Numbered from the stretch's first letter, positions 55,840-64,000 are shown. The stretch is 64,000 bases of DNA from Bacteroidales bacterium M7 (GCA_001689515.1 LUJR01000005.1:1-64000); one strand, 5' to 3'. Notes: a model not told the origin generated them from the sequence alone. Numbers and translations: made by a program.

Positions 55840-57084
55840 CTAGGGGATGCAGATTTTATCGTCATTTTCTGATTGTGCTTTCACATATTGAACGAAATTA
55901 GAAAATTCATTCAAAAGAGAAGTTTGTCCGATATAGTTCCAGCATGGCCATATATCCTCTTCGCCATAGTTTTCTTTGCCAAACTTTTTAAACAGGCTAT
56001 TAAGATGATCGAGTTCTGTTTTTGTCAAGGATGCCGTGTCAAATGCAAACCCGATATATTCTTTATCACCATAGCCATATGCGATATATCCACCTTTGCC
56101 ATTGATTGAAATCTTCACGCCGAAGTTGTTTTGCTTATATCCAAATTCAGTCAAATCGATCAATGTAATGTCAGACTTGGATAATTCCATCTGGATATTG
56201 GATGCATCTTTTTTAATCTTAAAGGAGTTAATAAGCTCGTTGACTCCATTGATGAGTTGCTGAAGATTTTCGGATGACTCTTCCAACGCGGCTATACGCT
56301 GAGTATAATCAGTGTCGTTGTCATCAGATAACCCATTAAGGATGCTGTCTACGATTACAGTTCTGATTCGTTCTTTCATTTCTTCATACTTATCGGTTAA
56401 ATGAAAATATTCTTCAAGATAGTCTTGATATTGATGTAATGCACTAATGAGATATTGTTCTGTTTCAGGTATAATCGTTGGTAAGTTGGTAATCCAGTCA
56501 TATATGTCATGTGCGTAATCCTTGATTATCATACTGTCTTCAATCGGTTTTGGAATCCTGTTGATGCCCTCCCCGCATTCAGTCAATGAAAAATCAGATG
56601 GTTTAGAATGCCCTTTGGAGTTAAGATATAATACTCTGATATTTTCTTCACTATAGCCCGCTTTCAATGCTGATTCAACATATCGATAAATCTGTCCTTG
56701 TTGTTCTTTCGCGTCATTGACTTTGTTCTCAATGATAAGACATACGTTTTTGTCATATACGGAAACATCCATATGATCCTGTTCTGCCGCCCTGACATTC
56801 TTTGAATCTATTCTTATATTGTCAATACCCATTATTGATGCCATAAATGAGTCAAGAATAGATTGATGTCTTAGCAGGTTCTGTAATATTGAACTATGAG
56901 CTGTTTCTCTTAATTTGCCAACTGCAGCAATAACTATGACATTTATGTGCAAAGGCATTTTTGCAAGCTCGTCAACGCAAATTGCACCGACTTCTGAAGA
57001 TAGTGCTAATAGGTTGATATTAGTATTATCTTCAGAAATTTTTTGGCTTTTCAAGGTTAGTAAGAGTCTCGCAAACTTCTCCAT
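55840..57084 (-). CDS. PD-(D/E)XK nuclease-family protein
   Basis: A 414-residue protein from the ATG at 57084 (MEKFARLLLTL); a longer open frame upstream looks non-coding. The PDDEXK_4-type catalytic pattern is visible: D106 (HMDVSVYD), E119-N-K121 (LIIENKVND) and the following Gln residues (EQQGQIYRY). A coiled coil lies near 290-315 and a C-terminal domain has GGYIAYGYGDKEY. The family includes putative defence and restriction-like nucleases, but no partner gene is present. The sequence is markedly AT-rich compared with neighbours, suggesting recent acquisition. Confidence 0.85.
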   Translation of the reverse strand: MEKFARLLLTLKSQKISEDNTNINLLALSSEVGAICVDELAKMPLHINVIVIAAVGKLRETAHSSILQNLLRHQSILDSFMASIMGIDNIRIDSKNVRAAEQDHMDVSVYDKNVCLIIENKVNDAKEQQGQIYRYVESALKAGYSEENIRVLYLNSKGHSKPSDFSLTECGEGINRIPKPIEDSMIIKDYAHDIYDWITNLPTIIPETEQYLISALHQYQDYLEEYFHLTDKYEEMKERIRTVIVDSILNGLSDDNDTDYTQRIAALEESSENLQQLINGVNELINSFKIKKDASNIQMELSKSDITLIDLTEFGYKQNNFGVKISINGKGGYIAYGYGDKEYIGFAFDTASLTKTELDHLNSLFKKFGKENYGEEDIWPCWNYIGQTSLLNEFSNFVQYVKAQSENDDKICIP

Positions 57085-57273
57085 CTTTGCAAAATCATAA
57101 AGAAGATTAGATGTTATGACACTGTATTTGAGATAACTGAGATAACAAGGTGATGACAGCAAATATAATCAAATATCTGCAAAAATATATGTTTTTTGAT
57201 AAATTAGGAGAGGACTGAGTGTATGTAGAGACATGCCACAATGCTGTTTGCTTAAGATTGTTTTGCTTGTAAA

Positions 57274-57510
57274 GGCGCGGCATAGCTGCGGCGGGAGCAG
57301 TAGCCACATGCAAGCAAGTCGTCAGACTTGTGAAGCTTGTGGTCTAAAATGCCCCATCATATACCGGCGGCGTCAGCTGCCGGGGCTTATGCGTGCGATT
57401 GCCCCGGCAGTTACACCGCCGCATTTCCATTACATCCGTTTCCCATAAGCTGCGCAAGCTGACGACTTGCTTGCATGTGGCTACTGCTCCCCTCGCGGTT
57501 AACACCGCTA
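57274..57510. repeat. Nested palindrome with a perfect 33-bp inverted repeat
   Basis: 57293-57325 (starting GGGAGCAGTAGCCACATG) is exactly complementary to 57459-57491. The pairing continues imperfectly inward through AGCTT words, then CCGGCGGCGTCAGCTGCCGG (57364 on) faces CCCCGGCAGTTACACCGCCG (57402 on). Outside, TGCTGTTTGCTTAAGATTG (57243 on) echoes 37993. No gene. The element is upstream of the PD-(D/E)XK gene and downstream of the tolC-like gene. Confidence 0.85.
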
Positions 57511-57525
57511 GTATTAAGATAACAA

Positions 57526-57555
57526 CACTGGTACATGCCACGGCATGTACCAGTG
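57526..57555. repeat. Single variant palindrome, ATGCC family
   Basis: CACTGGTACATGCC-ACGGCATGTACCAGTG: the GTAC version of the ATGCC repeat, lacking the usual TAGGGAC ends. The bases to 57644 show nothing further. Confidence 0.75.
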
Positions 57556-57644
57556 TCCAGACAATTCATATGATAAACGAGTCATGGGCGGCCGTTCTAT
57601 AGCGCGTCAGCCCATGAGAGGTATCAGGAAAAAGAGAGGGGGGA

Positions 57645-58967
57645 TTATTTTGTGGGGGTGAGGTAGGGGTGGGGCTGGCTGTAGAATTCGAGGACTTTGG
57701 CGCGGATGATGTATTCGTAGCGCGACTGGATGGTGGTGGAGCAGGCGGTGATGTAGTCGGTTTTGGCTTGCTCGTACTCGGTGGCGGTGGCTTTGCCGTA
57801 GTTGAACTTGGTGGTCATGGCGTCGAGGGCTGCCTTGGTGGCTGCTTCGGCTATGGCTGAGGCTTCGGACTTCTTACGGGCGGCTTCTGCCTGATAGTAT
57901 GCCTGGTTGATGGACTTGTAGAGTTCGTCCGATGCCTGTTCGAGCTCAAGTTCGGCACGGAGCTTGTCAATCTTGGCATTGTTGACCGAGTTGCGAGTAG
58001 AGAATGCGTCAAAGATGGGGACTGAGAGGGAGAAACCGATGGCTTCCGCGAGGTTGTCACGCATCTGGTGGGCAAAACCGGCGTTGTCAAAGCCTTTGAT
58101 GTGGGTGTAGCTCGATCCGATATTTGCTCCGAGCGACAGAGAGGGCAGATACCCGCTCTTGGCTATGGAGATGCGGTTTTCGGCTACCTTGATGCCTTGG
58201 CGCTTTGCCATGATGGAACTGTTGTGCGTCATCGCCTGGCGGTACACCTCCTCGGCATCGGGTATGAGCACCCCGAGCTGGTCGAGAGGGGAGAGTGTCA
58301 TGTCGGTCTCTGGCGAGAGCATCAGCAGCTGCTTGAGGTCGAGGAGCGACAGGGAGTGGTCGCTCTGGTTGTTGACGAGGGTCACCTGTGCCTGTGCGAG
58401 CTGTGACTCTGCCTGTATGAGGTCGAGTTCGGGCGACTTGCCAGCCTCTACGAGCACTTTCTGTCGGTCAACCTCTACCTGCGACAGTTCAAGCTGCGTC
58501 TCTGCCACCTTGACGAGTTCGCCGTTGAGGAGCACTTGCAGGTATGCCGCGATGACGCGCAGCGATATGTCGTCACGGGCGGCATCGCTCTCCAATAGGA
58601 GCTGCTGGAGCGAGAGCTGTGCGCCTTTGAGGGTGCGTACATTGCGCAGTCCGTCAAAGAGAGGCAGATTGGCATTGGCACCCCATGAGAAACCTGACGA
58701 GTTGCGGCTCACACGGATATTGTCCTCGGCGACGCTTCGTCCGAAGTTGAAGCTCTGGTTGGCGGAGCCTGTGACAGTGGGCAGGAACTGGTTCTTTGCC
58801 GATGTCACGCTGATTTCGCCTGCCTTGACGTTGTAGTCAGTGTTCTTGACAGTCAGGTTGTGCTCTATGGCGTAGTCGATGCACTGCTGTAGATTCCATG
58901 TTTCGGCTGACATGGATGAAGTGGCTGCCATGGCGGCAGCGACACACATAGTTATATAGCGTTTCAT
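57645..58967 (-). CDS. TolC-family outer-membrane efflux protein
   Basis: A 440-residue outer-membrane factor. Signal peptide MKRYITMCVAAAMAATSSMSA, then two OEP repeats with the long heptad helices of the periplasmic tunnel (LNGELVKVAETQLELSQVEVDRQKVL; KIDKLRAELELEQASDELYKS). It is the last gene of the five-gene efflux operon, one base after the adaptor gene, and supplies the outer-membrane channel. Confidence 0.93.
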   Translation of the reverse strand: MKRYITMCVAAAMAATSSMSAETWNLQQCIDYAIEHNLTVKNTDYNVKAGEISVTSAKNQFLPTVTGSANQSFNFGRSVAEDNIRVSRNSSGFSWGANANLPLFDGLRNVRTLKGAQLSLQQLLLESDAARDDISLRVIAAYLQVLLNGELVKVAETQLELSQVEVDRQKVLVEAGKSPELDLIQAESQLAQAQVTLVNNQSDHSLSLLDLKQLLMLSPETDMTLSPLDQLGVLIPDAEEVYRQAMTHNSSIMAKRQGIKVAENRISIAKSGYLPSLSLGANIGSSYTHIKGFDNAGFAHQMRDNLAEAIGFSLSVPIFDAFSTRNSVNNAKIDKLRAELELEQASDELYKSINQAYYQAEAARKKSEASAIAEAATKAALDAMTTKFNYGKATATEYEQAKTDYITACSTTIQSRYEYIIRAKVLEFYSQPHPYLTPTK

Positions 58968-58968
58968 A

Positions 58969-60099
58969 TTAGTGCATTGGAGGACGTGATGGGTTGTCGT
59001 TCTTATCGGATTTCTCCTCTCCGCGGATGCGCTGCCCGGCTTTCACGCCGCCTTTGATCTCCACGTTGAGACCGTCGCTGACACCGACTTCGACCGGTGT
59101 GCGCTTGAAGTTGTAGGGTGGCATTGTGTCGGCGGCTACATAGACGAAAGTCTTGTTGCCTTCGTATTCTATGACGCTTTCGGGCAGCGTCATCACATTG
59201 GTTGCTCCCTGTAGGATTACAGTGGCGTTGGCGCTGTAGCCCGAGCGGAGCTGGGTCTTGCCGTCGGTCGCGATAGAACCTTTGACCTCAAATGAGTTGG
59301 CTCCGTTTTCTTCAGTGGCTTTGGGCGAGATGTATTCGATTACGGCGGTGGATTTGTAATCGGGCAGCGCACCTATGGAAATTTCCATAGGCATGCCTAC
59401 GTGCAGTCTGCCTACCTCGGTTTCATCCATCTTACCTTTAAAGATGAGCTTGTTCATGTCGGCAAGGGTGGCTACGGTCGTACCGTCGTTCATCGTGTTT
59501 GCCTGGATTACCGAGCTACCCACTTTGACCGGCACATCAAGCACAAGACCTGTGATGGTGGCGCGGACGAGGGTGTTGCTTGACTTGGCATTGTCTGCCG
59601 ACATGCCGTCTTTGACAATCGAGTAGGCATCCTGAGCCGCTTTCAGCTCCTCACGTGCCTGTGCCAGGGAAGTCTGTGAAGTCTCGTATTCCTCACGGCT
59701 GATGACCTTGTTCTGATAGAGCATGGAGTTGCGTTCGTGCTTAGACTTGACATCCTCAAGGTTGATTTTGGCAGTGTTGACTCGTGAGAGTGCGCTTGCA
59801 AGTTCGCCTTCCTGGGGCACGACCTTGATTTTGGCGATGACATCGCCCTCGTTTATCTGGTCGCCAGCCTCGACGAGTATCTCGCTGATGATGCCCGAAA
59901 TCTGGGGCTTGATGTCGATTTCGTCACGCGGCTCTATCTTGCCAGTGAGCACCGTGGAGCGTTCGATGTTTCCGGTCACGGGCTGCACCAGCTCATATGT
60001 GACCTCCTTGGGTCGTGAATTGAGGAAGAGATAGACAAAAGTGCCTACGAAGATGAGGGCGACGAGCGACCACAGAGCTATTTTCAATACCTTTTTCAT
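58969..60099 (-). CDS. MacA-like periplasmic adaptor (membrane fusion protein)
   Basis: A 376-residue adaptor. One N-terminal membrane helix (about 6-26), a lipoyl/barrel-sandwich region split by a coiled-coil hairpin (about 100-165, with LASALSRVNTAKINLEDVKS), then beta-barrel and membrane-proximal domains (KVGSSVIQANTMNDGTTVATLA). It links the inner-membrane ABC permeases with the TolC-like channel. It starts 41 bases after the second permease gene. Confidence 0.92.
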   Translation of the reverse strand: MKKVLKIALWSLVALIFVGTFVYLFLNSRPKEVTYELVQPVTGNIERSTVLTGKIEPRDEIDIKPQISGIISEILVEAGDQINEGDVIAKIKVVPQEGELASALSRVNTAKINLEDVKSKHERNSMLYQNKVISREEYETSQTSLAQAREELKAAQDAYSIVKDGMSADNAKSSNTLVRATITGLVLDVPVKVGSSVIQANTMNDGTTVATLADMNKLIFKGKMDETEVGRLHVGMPMEISIGALPDYKSTAVIEYISPKATEENGANSFEVKGSIATDGKTQLRSGYSANATVILQGATNVMTLPESVIEYEGNKTFVYVAADTMPPYNFKRTPVEVGVSDGLNVEIKGGVKAGQRIRGEEKSDKNDNPSRPPMH

Positions 60100-60139
60100 T
60101 GCAAACTATGGATTGGAACAGTAGTGTAGATGTATTTTA

Positions 60140-61396
60140 TTATTTATCGTTGATGGCTTCTATGGGTTTGATATTCATCGCCTTGAGTGCCGGGACTATG
60201 CCGGCTGCCGAGCCGAGTACAAGAAACAGCAGCAGAATGACCACAGCCGTCGTAAACGGCAGTTCGAATCCTGCCGCCTTGTAGCCGGGCGTCTCGGTCA
60301 GTTTGGTGGTCACCGCCAGGGCTATCGAGGCGAACACGATGCCAGCCGTACCGGCTATGGTGGTCAGCACCATACTCTCGGAGAGTATCTGCATGATGAC
60401 ATCCTTGGGCTTTGCGCCGAGGGCGCGGCGTATGCCTATCTCATGGGTGCGTTCCTTGACGATAATCCACATGATATTGCCCACGCCTATGACACCGGCG
60501 AGCAGTGTGCCCGCTCCGACAAACAGAGCCAGCAGCGACAGTCCCGTAAAGAGCGATTCGCCCATCTCAAACATCTCGGTCACGTCCATCAGCCACATGG
60601 CATCCTCGTCCTCGGGGCTGACGTTGGGATGGTTGCCTGTGATGATGCGGCGTATGCGGGGCATGAGTTTTGTGGGAGTGTAGCCTTTCTTGACCGTGAA
60701 GAGTATGGCATCCACATCCTCACCGGCATTGTATGCCACCTGCAGCACATTGACCGGAATCACCACCGACTGGTCAAGCTGTGCGCCGCCTATCGATGCC
60801 TCCGAGGTCTGCGATGCTACGCCCACGGTGAGATAGTAGATGCCTCCTACATTGACATATTTGCCTAATGGAGAGCCTGTGCCGAACAGCTCTTGTGCCA
60901 CTTTCTTGCCCAAGACGCAGACCTTTGCCTTGTTGCGCATGTCTATCTCTGACAGGAAGCGCCCCTCGTTGATGACAGGCTCCATCACTTTGGCGAAGTT
61001 CGGTTCAAGTCCTTTGATCTGGGCTGTGGTTGATTTGGTCTCGTAGCTGATGGGAGCCATGCGTGCTATCGACATGGAGGTTACATCCTCGAGCTGGGGT
61101 ATATATTTTCGCAGGTTTGCGACATCGCGGGTGTTGAGATCCCAGCTCATGCCCTTGTTGTAGCCGTTGTAGCTTACGGTGGTGCGCCATGCGCTGATGG
61201 CTCCCATGTTGGTTGCGAGACCGTCAAAATTGCGCATGACCAAGTCTTTTGCGCCCTTGGATCCGCCCCAGAGCATGGCAAGCATGGCTGTGCCCCAGAA
61301 TATGCCGAAAGCGGTCATGAAAGTGCGTGTCTTGTTGCGGGCGAGTGTCGCTCCGATTTCGCGCCAGTTTTCTATGTCAAACAGTGGGCTTCTCAT
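60140..61396 (-). CDS. MacB-like ABC transporter permease 2
   Basis: A 418-residue type VII (MacB/FtsX) ABC permease. One membrane helix near residue 25-45, a large periplasmic MacB_PCD domain (about 50-280), and three C-terminal helices including ERTHEIGIRRALGAKPKDVI, the cytoplasmic loop contacting the ATPase. It lacks the fused ATPase of E. coli MacB. It is 17 bases downstream of a similar permease, so the transporter is probably a heterodimer. Confidence 0.92.
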   Translation of the reverse strand: MRSPLFDIENWREIGATLARNKTRTFMTAFGIFWGTAMLAMLWGGSKGAKDLVMRNFDGLATNMGAISAWRTTVSYNGYNKGMSWDLNTRDVANLRKYIPQLEDVTSMSIARMAPISYETKSTTAQIKGLEPNFAKVMEPVINEGRFLSEIDMRNKAKVCVLGKKVAQELFGTGSPLGKYVNVGGIYYLTVGVASQTSEASIGGAQLDQSVVIPVNVLQVAYNAGEDVDAILFTVKKGYTPTKLMPRIRRIITGNHPNVSPEDEDAMWLMDVTEMFEMGESLFTGLSLLALFVGAGTLLAGVIGVGNIMWIIVKERTHEIGIRRALGAKPKDVIMQILSESMVLTTIAGTAGIVFASIALAVTTKLTETPGYKAAGFELPFTTAVVILLLFLVLGSAAGIVPALKAMNIKPIEAINDK

Positions 61397-61413
61397 TCAC
61401 ACAGGGTTGGGGT

Positions 61414-62634
61414 TTATTCGTCGCGCAGAGCCTCGACAGGTTTGATTTTAAGAGCTTTAAGAGCCGGGAACAGTCCGGCAAGCGAGCCGGCTATGATGAG
61501 TACCACGGTCACTTGGATGGCTATGGAGATATCCACGCCGGGGTTGGATATCGCCTCGGCATCGCGGAACACATAGCCGAGTATGCCGCACACCACTTCG
61601 CCGAGAAATATGCCTATGTAGCCGAACAGTGCGGTTATGATGATACTTTCGGCGATGATCTGGGTCAGGATGCTGCGGGGCTTGGCTCCGATGGCACGGC
61701 GTATGCCTATCTCGTGGGTGCGCTCGCGCACTGACACAAACATGATGTTGCTGACACCGACTATGCCCGATATCATGGTCAGCAGACCTATGATCCACAC
61801 CATCATGTCCATGATGCCCATGACTGACGACATTGACAGAAACTGGGTGAAGCGGTTCCATATCCACAGCGCGCTACGGTCATCGGGTGCGAAGTCGTGG
61901 GATGTGCTGAGTGTCTGGCGTATGTCCTGCTCCACATTGTCGCCGTCAGCCTGGGTAGATACGTTTTTGATGGTGACTTTCAGCTGGTTGATGTCAGGCG
62001 AGTCGCCGTTGAGCTTCTTGGCTGTGGTGAAGGGGATGAAGACATTCTCGCGGAAATCGTGATGATAGGTTCCGATGACCAGAAATGACAGTCCGCTGAT
62101 GTCTACACGGCTGCCGACATATGCGGTGGAGTCCGGACCGAGAAGCGCGCGGGCTACCTTGACAGGGAGGACTGCCACTTTGCGCACCTCGCGCAGGTCG
62201 GCATTGTTGATGAAGCGTCCCGAACGCATCTCCAGGTTGTTGCCGGCAAGTTCGTCGGGAGTCGCTCCCGTGTAGCCCGATGTGTAGTCGCGGCTGGTGG
62301 ATATAACTGCCGAGTCGTTGCTGAGGGTGGAGGAGACCATGGCAATGTGGTCGGGGTTCTCCTTCATCAGCTTGTCTACGTCGGGGTCCTTGAGCTTGAT
62401 GCGCCGTCCTTCTTTGTATCCGGCATGGGGCTTGCTCGTCATGCCTCCATGTACCATGATCTGGTCGGTGCCGGTAGACATGAAGCTGTCGTTGAACGAA
62501 TTGGAGACACCGCGCGACATGCCCAGCAGCACTATGAGCATGAAGATGCCCCACGACACGGCTATGCCGGTCAGTATGGTGCGGAGCTTGTTGCAGCGCA
62601 GGGTCTGCGATATTTCGTGTAGCAGGTCAAACAT
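61414..62634 (-). CDS. MacB-like ABC transporter permease 1
   Basis: A 406-residue paralogue of the next permease with the same layout: N-terminal helix, periplasmic domain and three C-terminal helices with ERTHEIGIRRAIGAKPRSIL. The N terminus carries the conserved EISQTLRCNKLRTILTG elbow helix. It lies 15 bases after the ATPase gene. Confidence 0.92.
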   Translation of the reverse strand: MFDLLHEISQTLRCNKLRTILTGIAVSWGIFMLIVLLGMSRGVSNSFNDSFMSTGTDQIMVHGGMTSKPHAGYKEGRRIKLKDPDVDKLMKENPDHIAMVSSTLSNDSAVISTSRDYTSGYTGATPDELAGNNLEMRSGRFINNADLREVRKVAVLPVKVARALLGPDSTAYVGSRVDISGLSFLVIGTYHHDFRENVFIPFTTAKKLNGDSPDINQLKVTIKNVSTQADGDNVEQDIRQTLSTSHDFAPDDRSALWIWNRFTQFLSMSSVMGIMDMMVWIIGLLTMISGIVGVSNIMFVSVRERTHEIGIRRAIGAKPRSILTQIIAESIIITALFGYIGIFLGEVVCGILGYVFRDAEAISNPGVDISIAIQVTVVLIIAGSLAGLFPALKALKIKPVEALRDE

Positions 62635-62649
62635 CTGAGTGTCGCTTGG

Positions 62650-63312
62650 TCAGGATACTATGAGTCCGTCAGATATGCGTATGATGCGGTTGGTCTGCTC
62701 ACCTACGCCAGGGTCATGGGTCACTATGACTATGGTCATGCCCTCGTCATTGAGCTGGCGGAACACGCTCATCACCTCCTTGGATGTCTTGGAGTCGAGG
62801 GCTCCCGTGGGTTCGTCGGCAAGGATGATTGACGGCTGCGTGATGAGAGAGCGGGCTATTGCCACGCGCTGCTTCTGACCGCCTGACAGCTCGCCGGGGA
62901 GATGGTGGGCGCGGTCGGCAAGACCCATGCGCTCGAGCTGCTCCATGGCGAGGGCGTTGCGTTTCTTGCGTGACACTCCCTGATAGAAGAGCGGCAGAGC
63001 CACATTTTCCACGGCGTTCTTGTAGCTGATGAGGTTGAACGACTGGAACACGAAGCCTATCATCTTGTTACGCAATTCGGCAGCCTGGTTCTCGTTGAGG
63101 TCGCGTATTAACACACCGTCAAGATGGTACTCGCCGGTGTCATAGTTGTCAAGTATGCCGAGGATATTGAGCAGGGTGGATTTGCCTGAGCCTGACGCAC
63201 CCATGATGGATACGAGTTCCCCTTTCTCGATACCGAGATTTATGCCTTTGAGCACGTGGAGAGGCACTGCTCCGGGGTAGGTCTTGTTGATATCTTTTAG
63301 CTCGATTATCAT
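62650..63312 (-). CDS. MacB-like ABC transporter ATP-binding protein
   Basis: A 220-residue ABC ATPase from the ATG at 63312 (MIIELKDINKTYPG); a longer open frame upstream lacks family similarity. Walker A GASGSGKST, Q-loop FQSFNLI, signature LSGGQKQRV and Walker B IILADEPTGALD are intact. It powers the tripartite pump, first gene of the operon ATPase-permease-permease-adaptor-TolC. CAAAATTA at 63364-63371 reads TAATTTTG on the minus strand and may be its promoter -7 element. The substrate is unknown; MacAB-type pumps move macrolides, peptides or lipids. Confidence 0.94.
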   Translation of the reverse strand: MIIELKDINKTYPGAVPLHVLKGINLGIEKGELVSIMGASGSGKSTLLNILGILDNYDTGEYHLDGVLIRDLNENQAAELRNKMIGFVFQSFNLISYKNAVENVALPLFYQGVSRKKRNALAMEQLERMGLADRAHHLPGELSGGQKQRVAIARSLITQPSIILADEPTGALDSKTSKEVMSVFRQLNDEGMTIVIVTHDPGVGEQTNRIIRISDGLIVS

Positions 63313-63531
63313 TGCTTGTGATGATGGTTTTCTTGTTAGATGCACCAAGTGCATAGATAGTTGCAAAATTAGATAAAAATATTCAAGGACGATGTTTAAA
63401 CATGCTTTATGAGTGTGTAATATTGTGAAATATTGATGTTTCCAAAACTAATATGATGCCGTAATGTTGTAACATCAGAAGCATTAATGGCAATTTGTCA
63501 CTATACTACTACAAAGAAAGGAACGTAAATT

Positions 63532-64000
63532 ATGGACAATGAAATGACAGGCGGCACAGCCTCGGTAGAGGCGGTGGAGCTTAACATCAACAACGTCTTG
63601 GGCGAGTCAGTGTCCCTCTATCCTTTTATACAGCAGCTCGGCAGGAGGCTGGAGCTGTCGCAGGAGATGATAAGCTCCATGGTCATCGCCATAGAGGAGC
63701 AGGTGCTCAATCTGATCAGATATGCCTATCCGCGAGGAGAGGAGGGCTCTATCACTCTCAAAGCATGCTGGCGCAAAGCCACGCAGACGCTTAAATTCTC
63801 TCTTATCGACCACGGTGTGGCATACAATCCCAAGGAGGCTGACCATGCCGTCACTCGGGTGGATAGGCCGCTGGGTGCGATGGGTATCAACCTGCTCAGC
63901 CAGCTGATGGATACGGTGGACTATGTGCGCCGCGCAGGCTCCAATGTGCTTGAATTCTCCAAACGTATGGTACATTACGGCACCACACACCACGACGCGC
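63532..64000 (+). CDS. Anti-sigma-factor-type ATP-binding protein (HATPase_c_2), 3' truncated
   Basis: An open frame of 156 codons starting at ATG 63532 (MDNEMTGGTASV) runs without a stop to the window end. It fits the RsbW/SpoIIAB-like serine kinase fold: the N box IAIEEQVLNLIRYAYP, a G1-like LIDHGVAYNPKEAD, and the G2 box LGAMGINLLSQLMD followed by NVLEFSKRM. Such proteins act in partner-switching control with anti-sigma-antagonist (STAS) proteins and PP2C phosphatases, genes that may lie beyond the edge. Almost the entire domain is present. It is divergent from the efflux operon. Confidence 0.85.
   Translation, partial: MDNEMTGGTASVEAVELNINNVLGESVSLYPFIQQLGRRLELSQEMISSMVIAIEEQVLNLIRYAYPRGEEGSITLKACWRKATQTLKFSLIDHGVAYNPKEADHAVTRVDRPLGAMGINLLSQLMDTVDYVRRAGSNVLEFSKRMVHYGTTHHDA

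Noticed and set aside
2846..57555. CRISPR array
   Set aside because: The repeats are palindromic, scattered over tens of kilobases and not regularly spaced, and no cas gene is present.

Overview
The window looks like a chromosomal segment from a Bacteroidales bacterium. Supporting markers seen here are an RprXY-type two-component system, a long type III glutamine synthetase, the bifunctional HisB and HisIE enzymes, an LL-diaminopimelate aminotransferase, a eukaryote-type (GT3) glycogen synthase, BspA-like leucine-rich repeats, and many Bacteroidetes-style promoters (TAnnTTTG, sometimes with an upstream TTTG). The fairly GC-rich codons and the many short interspersed palindromes suggest Muribaculaceae, but that family placement is inference. 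I see no rRNA, tRNA, CRISPR array, insertion sequence or integrase.

Layout. 1-2574: palindromic repeats, then rprY/rprX on the minus strand. 2575-6848: an accessory stretch with a 390-bp palindromic composite, a small basic protein, a DUF4143-type ATPase, a 49-residue ORF and a leucine-rich-repeat surface protein whose signal peptide is split from its body by one apparent extra base. 7165-8368: bamD and rpoZ. 8648-15779: a complete histidine operon (hisG-D-C-B-H-A-F-IE) with a palindromic module inserted between hisF and hisIE. 15834-18809: a leader with promoter and terminator signals, a putative porin and a periplasmic-binding-like lipid-anchored or membrane protein. 18883-20536: an AbiE-type type IV toxin-antitoxin pair with its own promoter. 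20726-25369: secreted GH13 amylase, a four-gene envelope cluster (two YtxH proteins, a holin-X-like protein, a small hypothetical), prmA and a small outer-membrane protein.

25522-37974 is a nitrogen-assimilation block: dapF, dapL, type III glutamine synthetase, gltB, gltD and a long PurF-like amidotransferase. 38345-42631 holds glycogen synthase and alpha-glucan phosphorylase. 42754-46025 pairs a membrane-tethered HTH regulator with an outer-membrane receptor-like barrel. 46492-50673 has a DUF1016 nuclease-fold protein, polyprenyl synthase, TatD hydrolase and purT. 50828-53896 has two cation/proton antiporters on the minus strand. 54003-57084 has a radical SAM protein, an LD-carboxypeptidase and a PD-(D/E)XK protein. 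57645-63312 is a minus-strand five-gene MacAB-TolC-like efflux operon. 63532-64000 is the 5' part of an anti-sigma-factor-type ATPase that runs off the window.

The most unusual feature is the repeat landscape. At least two families of short perfect palindromes (TAGGGACATGCC/GGCATGTCCCTA and TAGGGACGCGGC/GCCGCGTCCCTA) occur almost always as inverted pairs about 80-95 bp long, always between genes. Three much larger nested palindromes (2846-3235, 46060-46330, 57274-57510) each lie close to a solitary accessory gene region that encodes a nuclease-fold (PD-(D/E)XK-like) protein. That association is a hypothesis from this one window.
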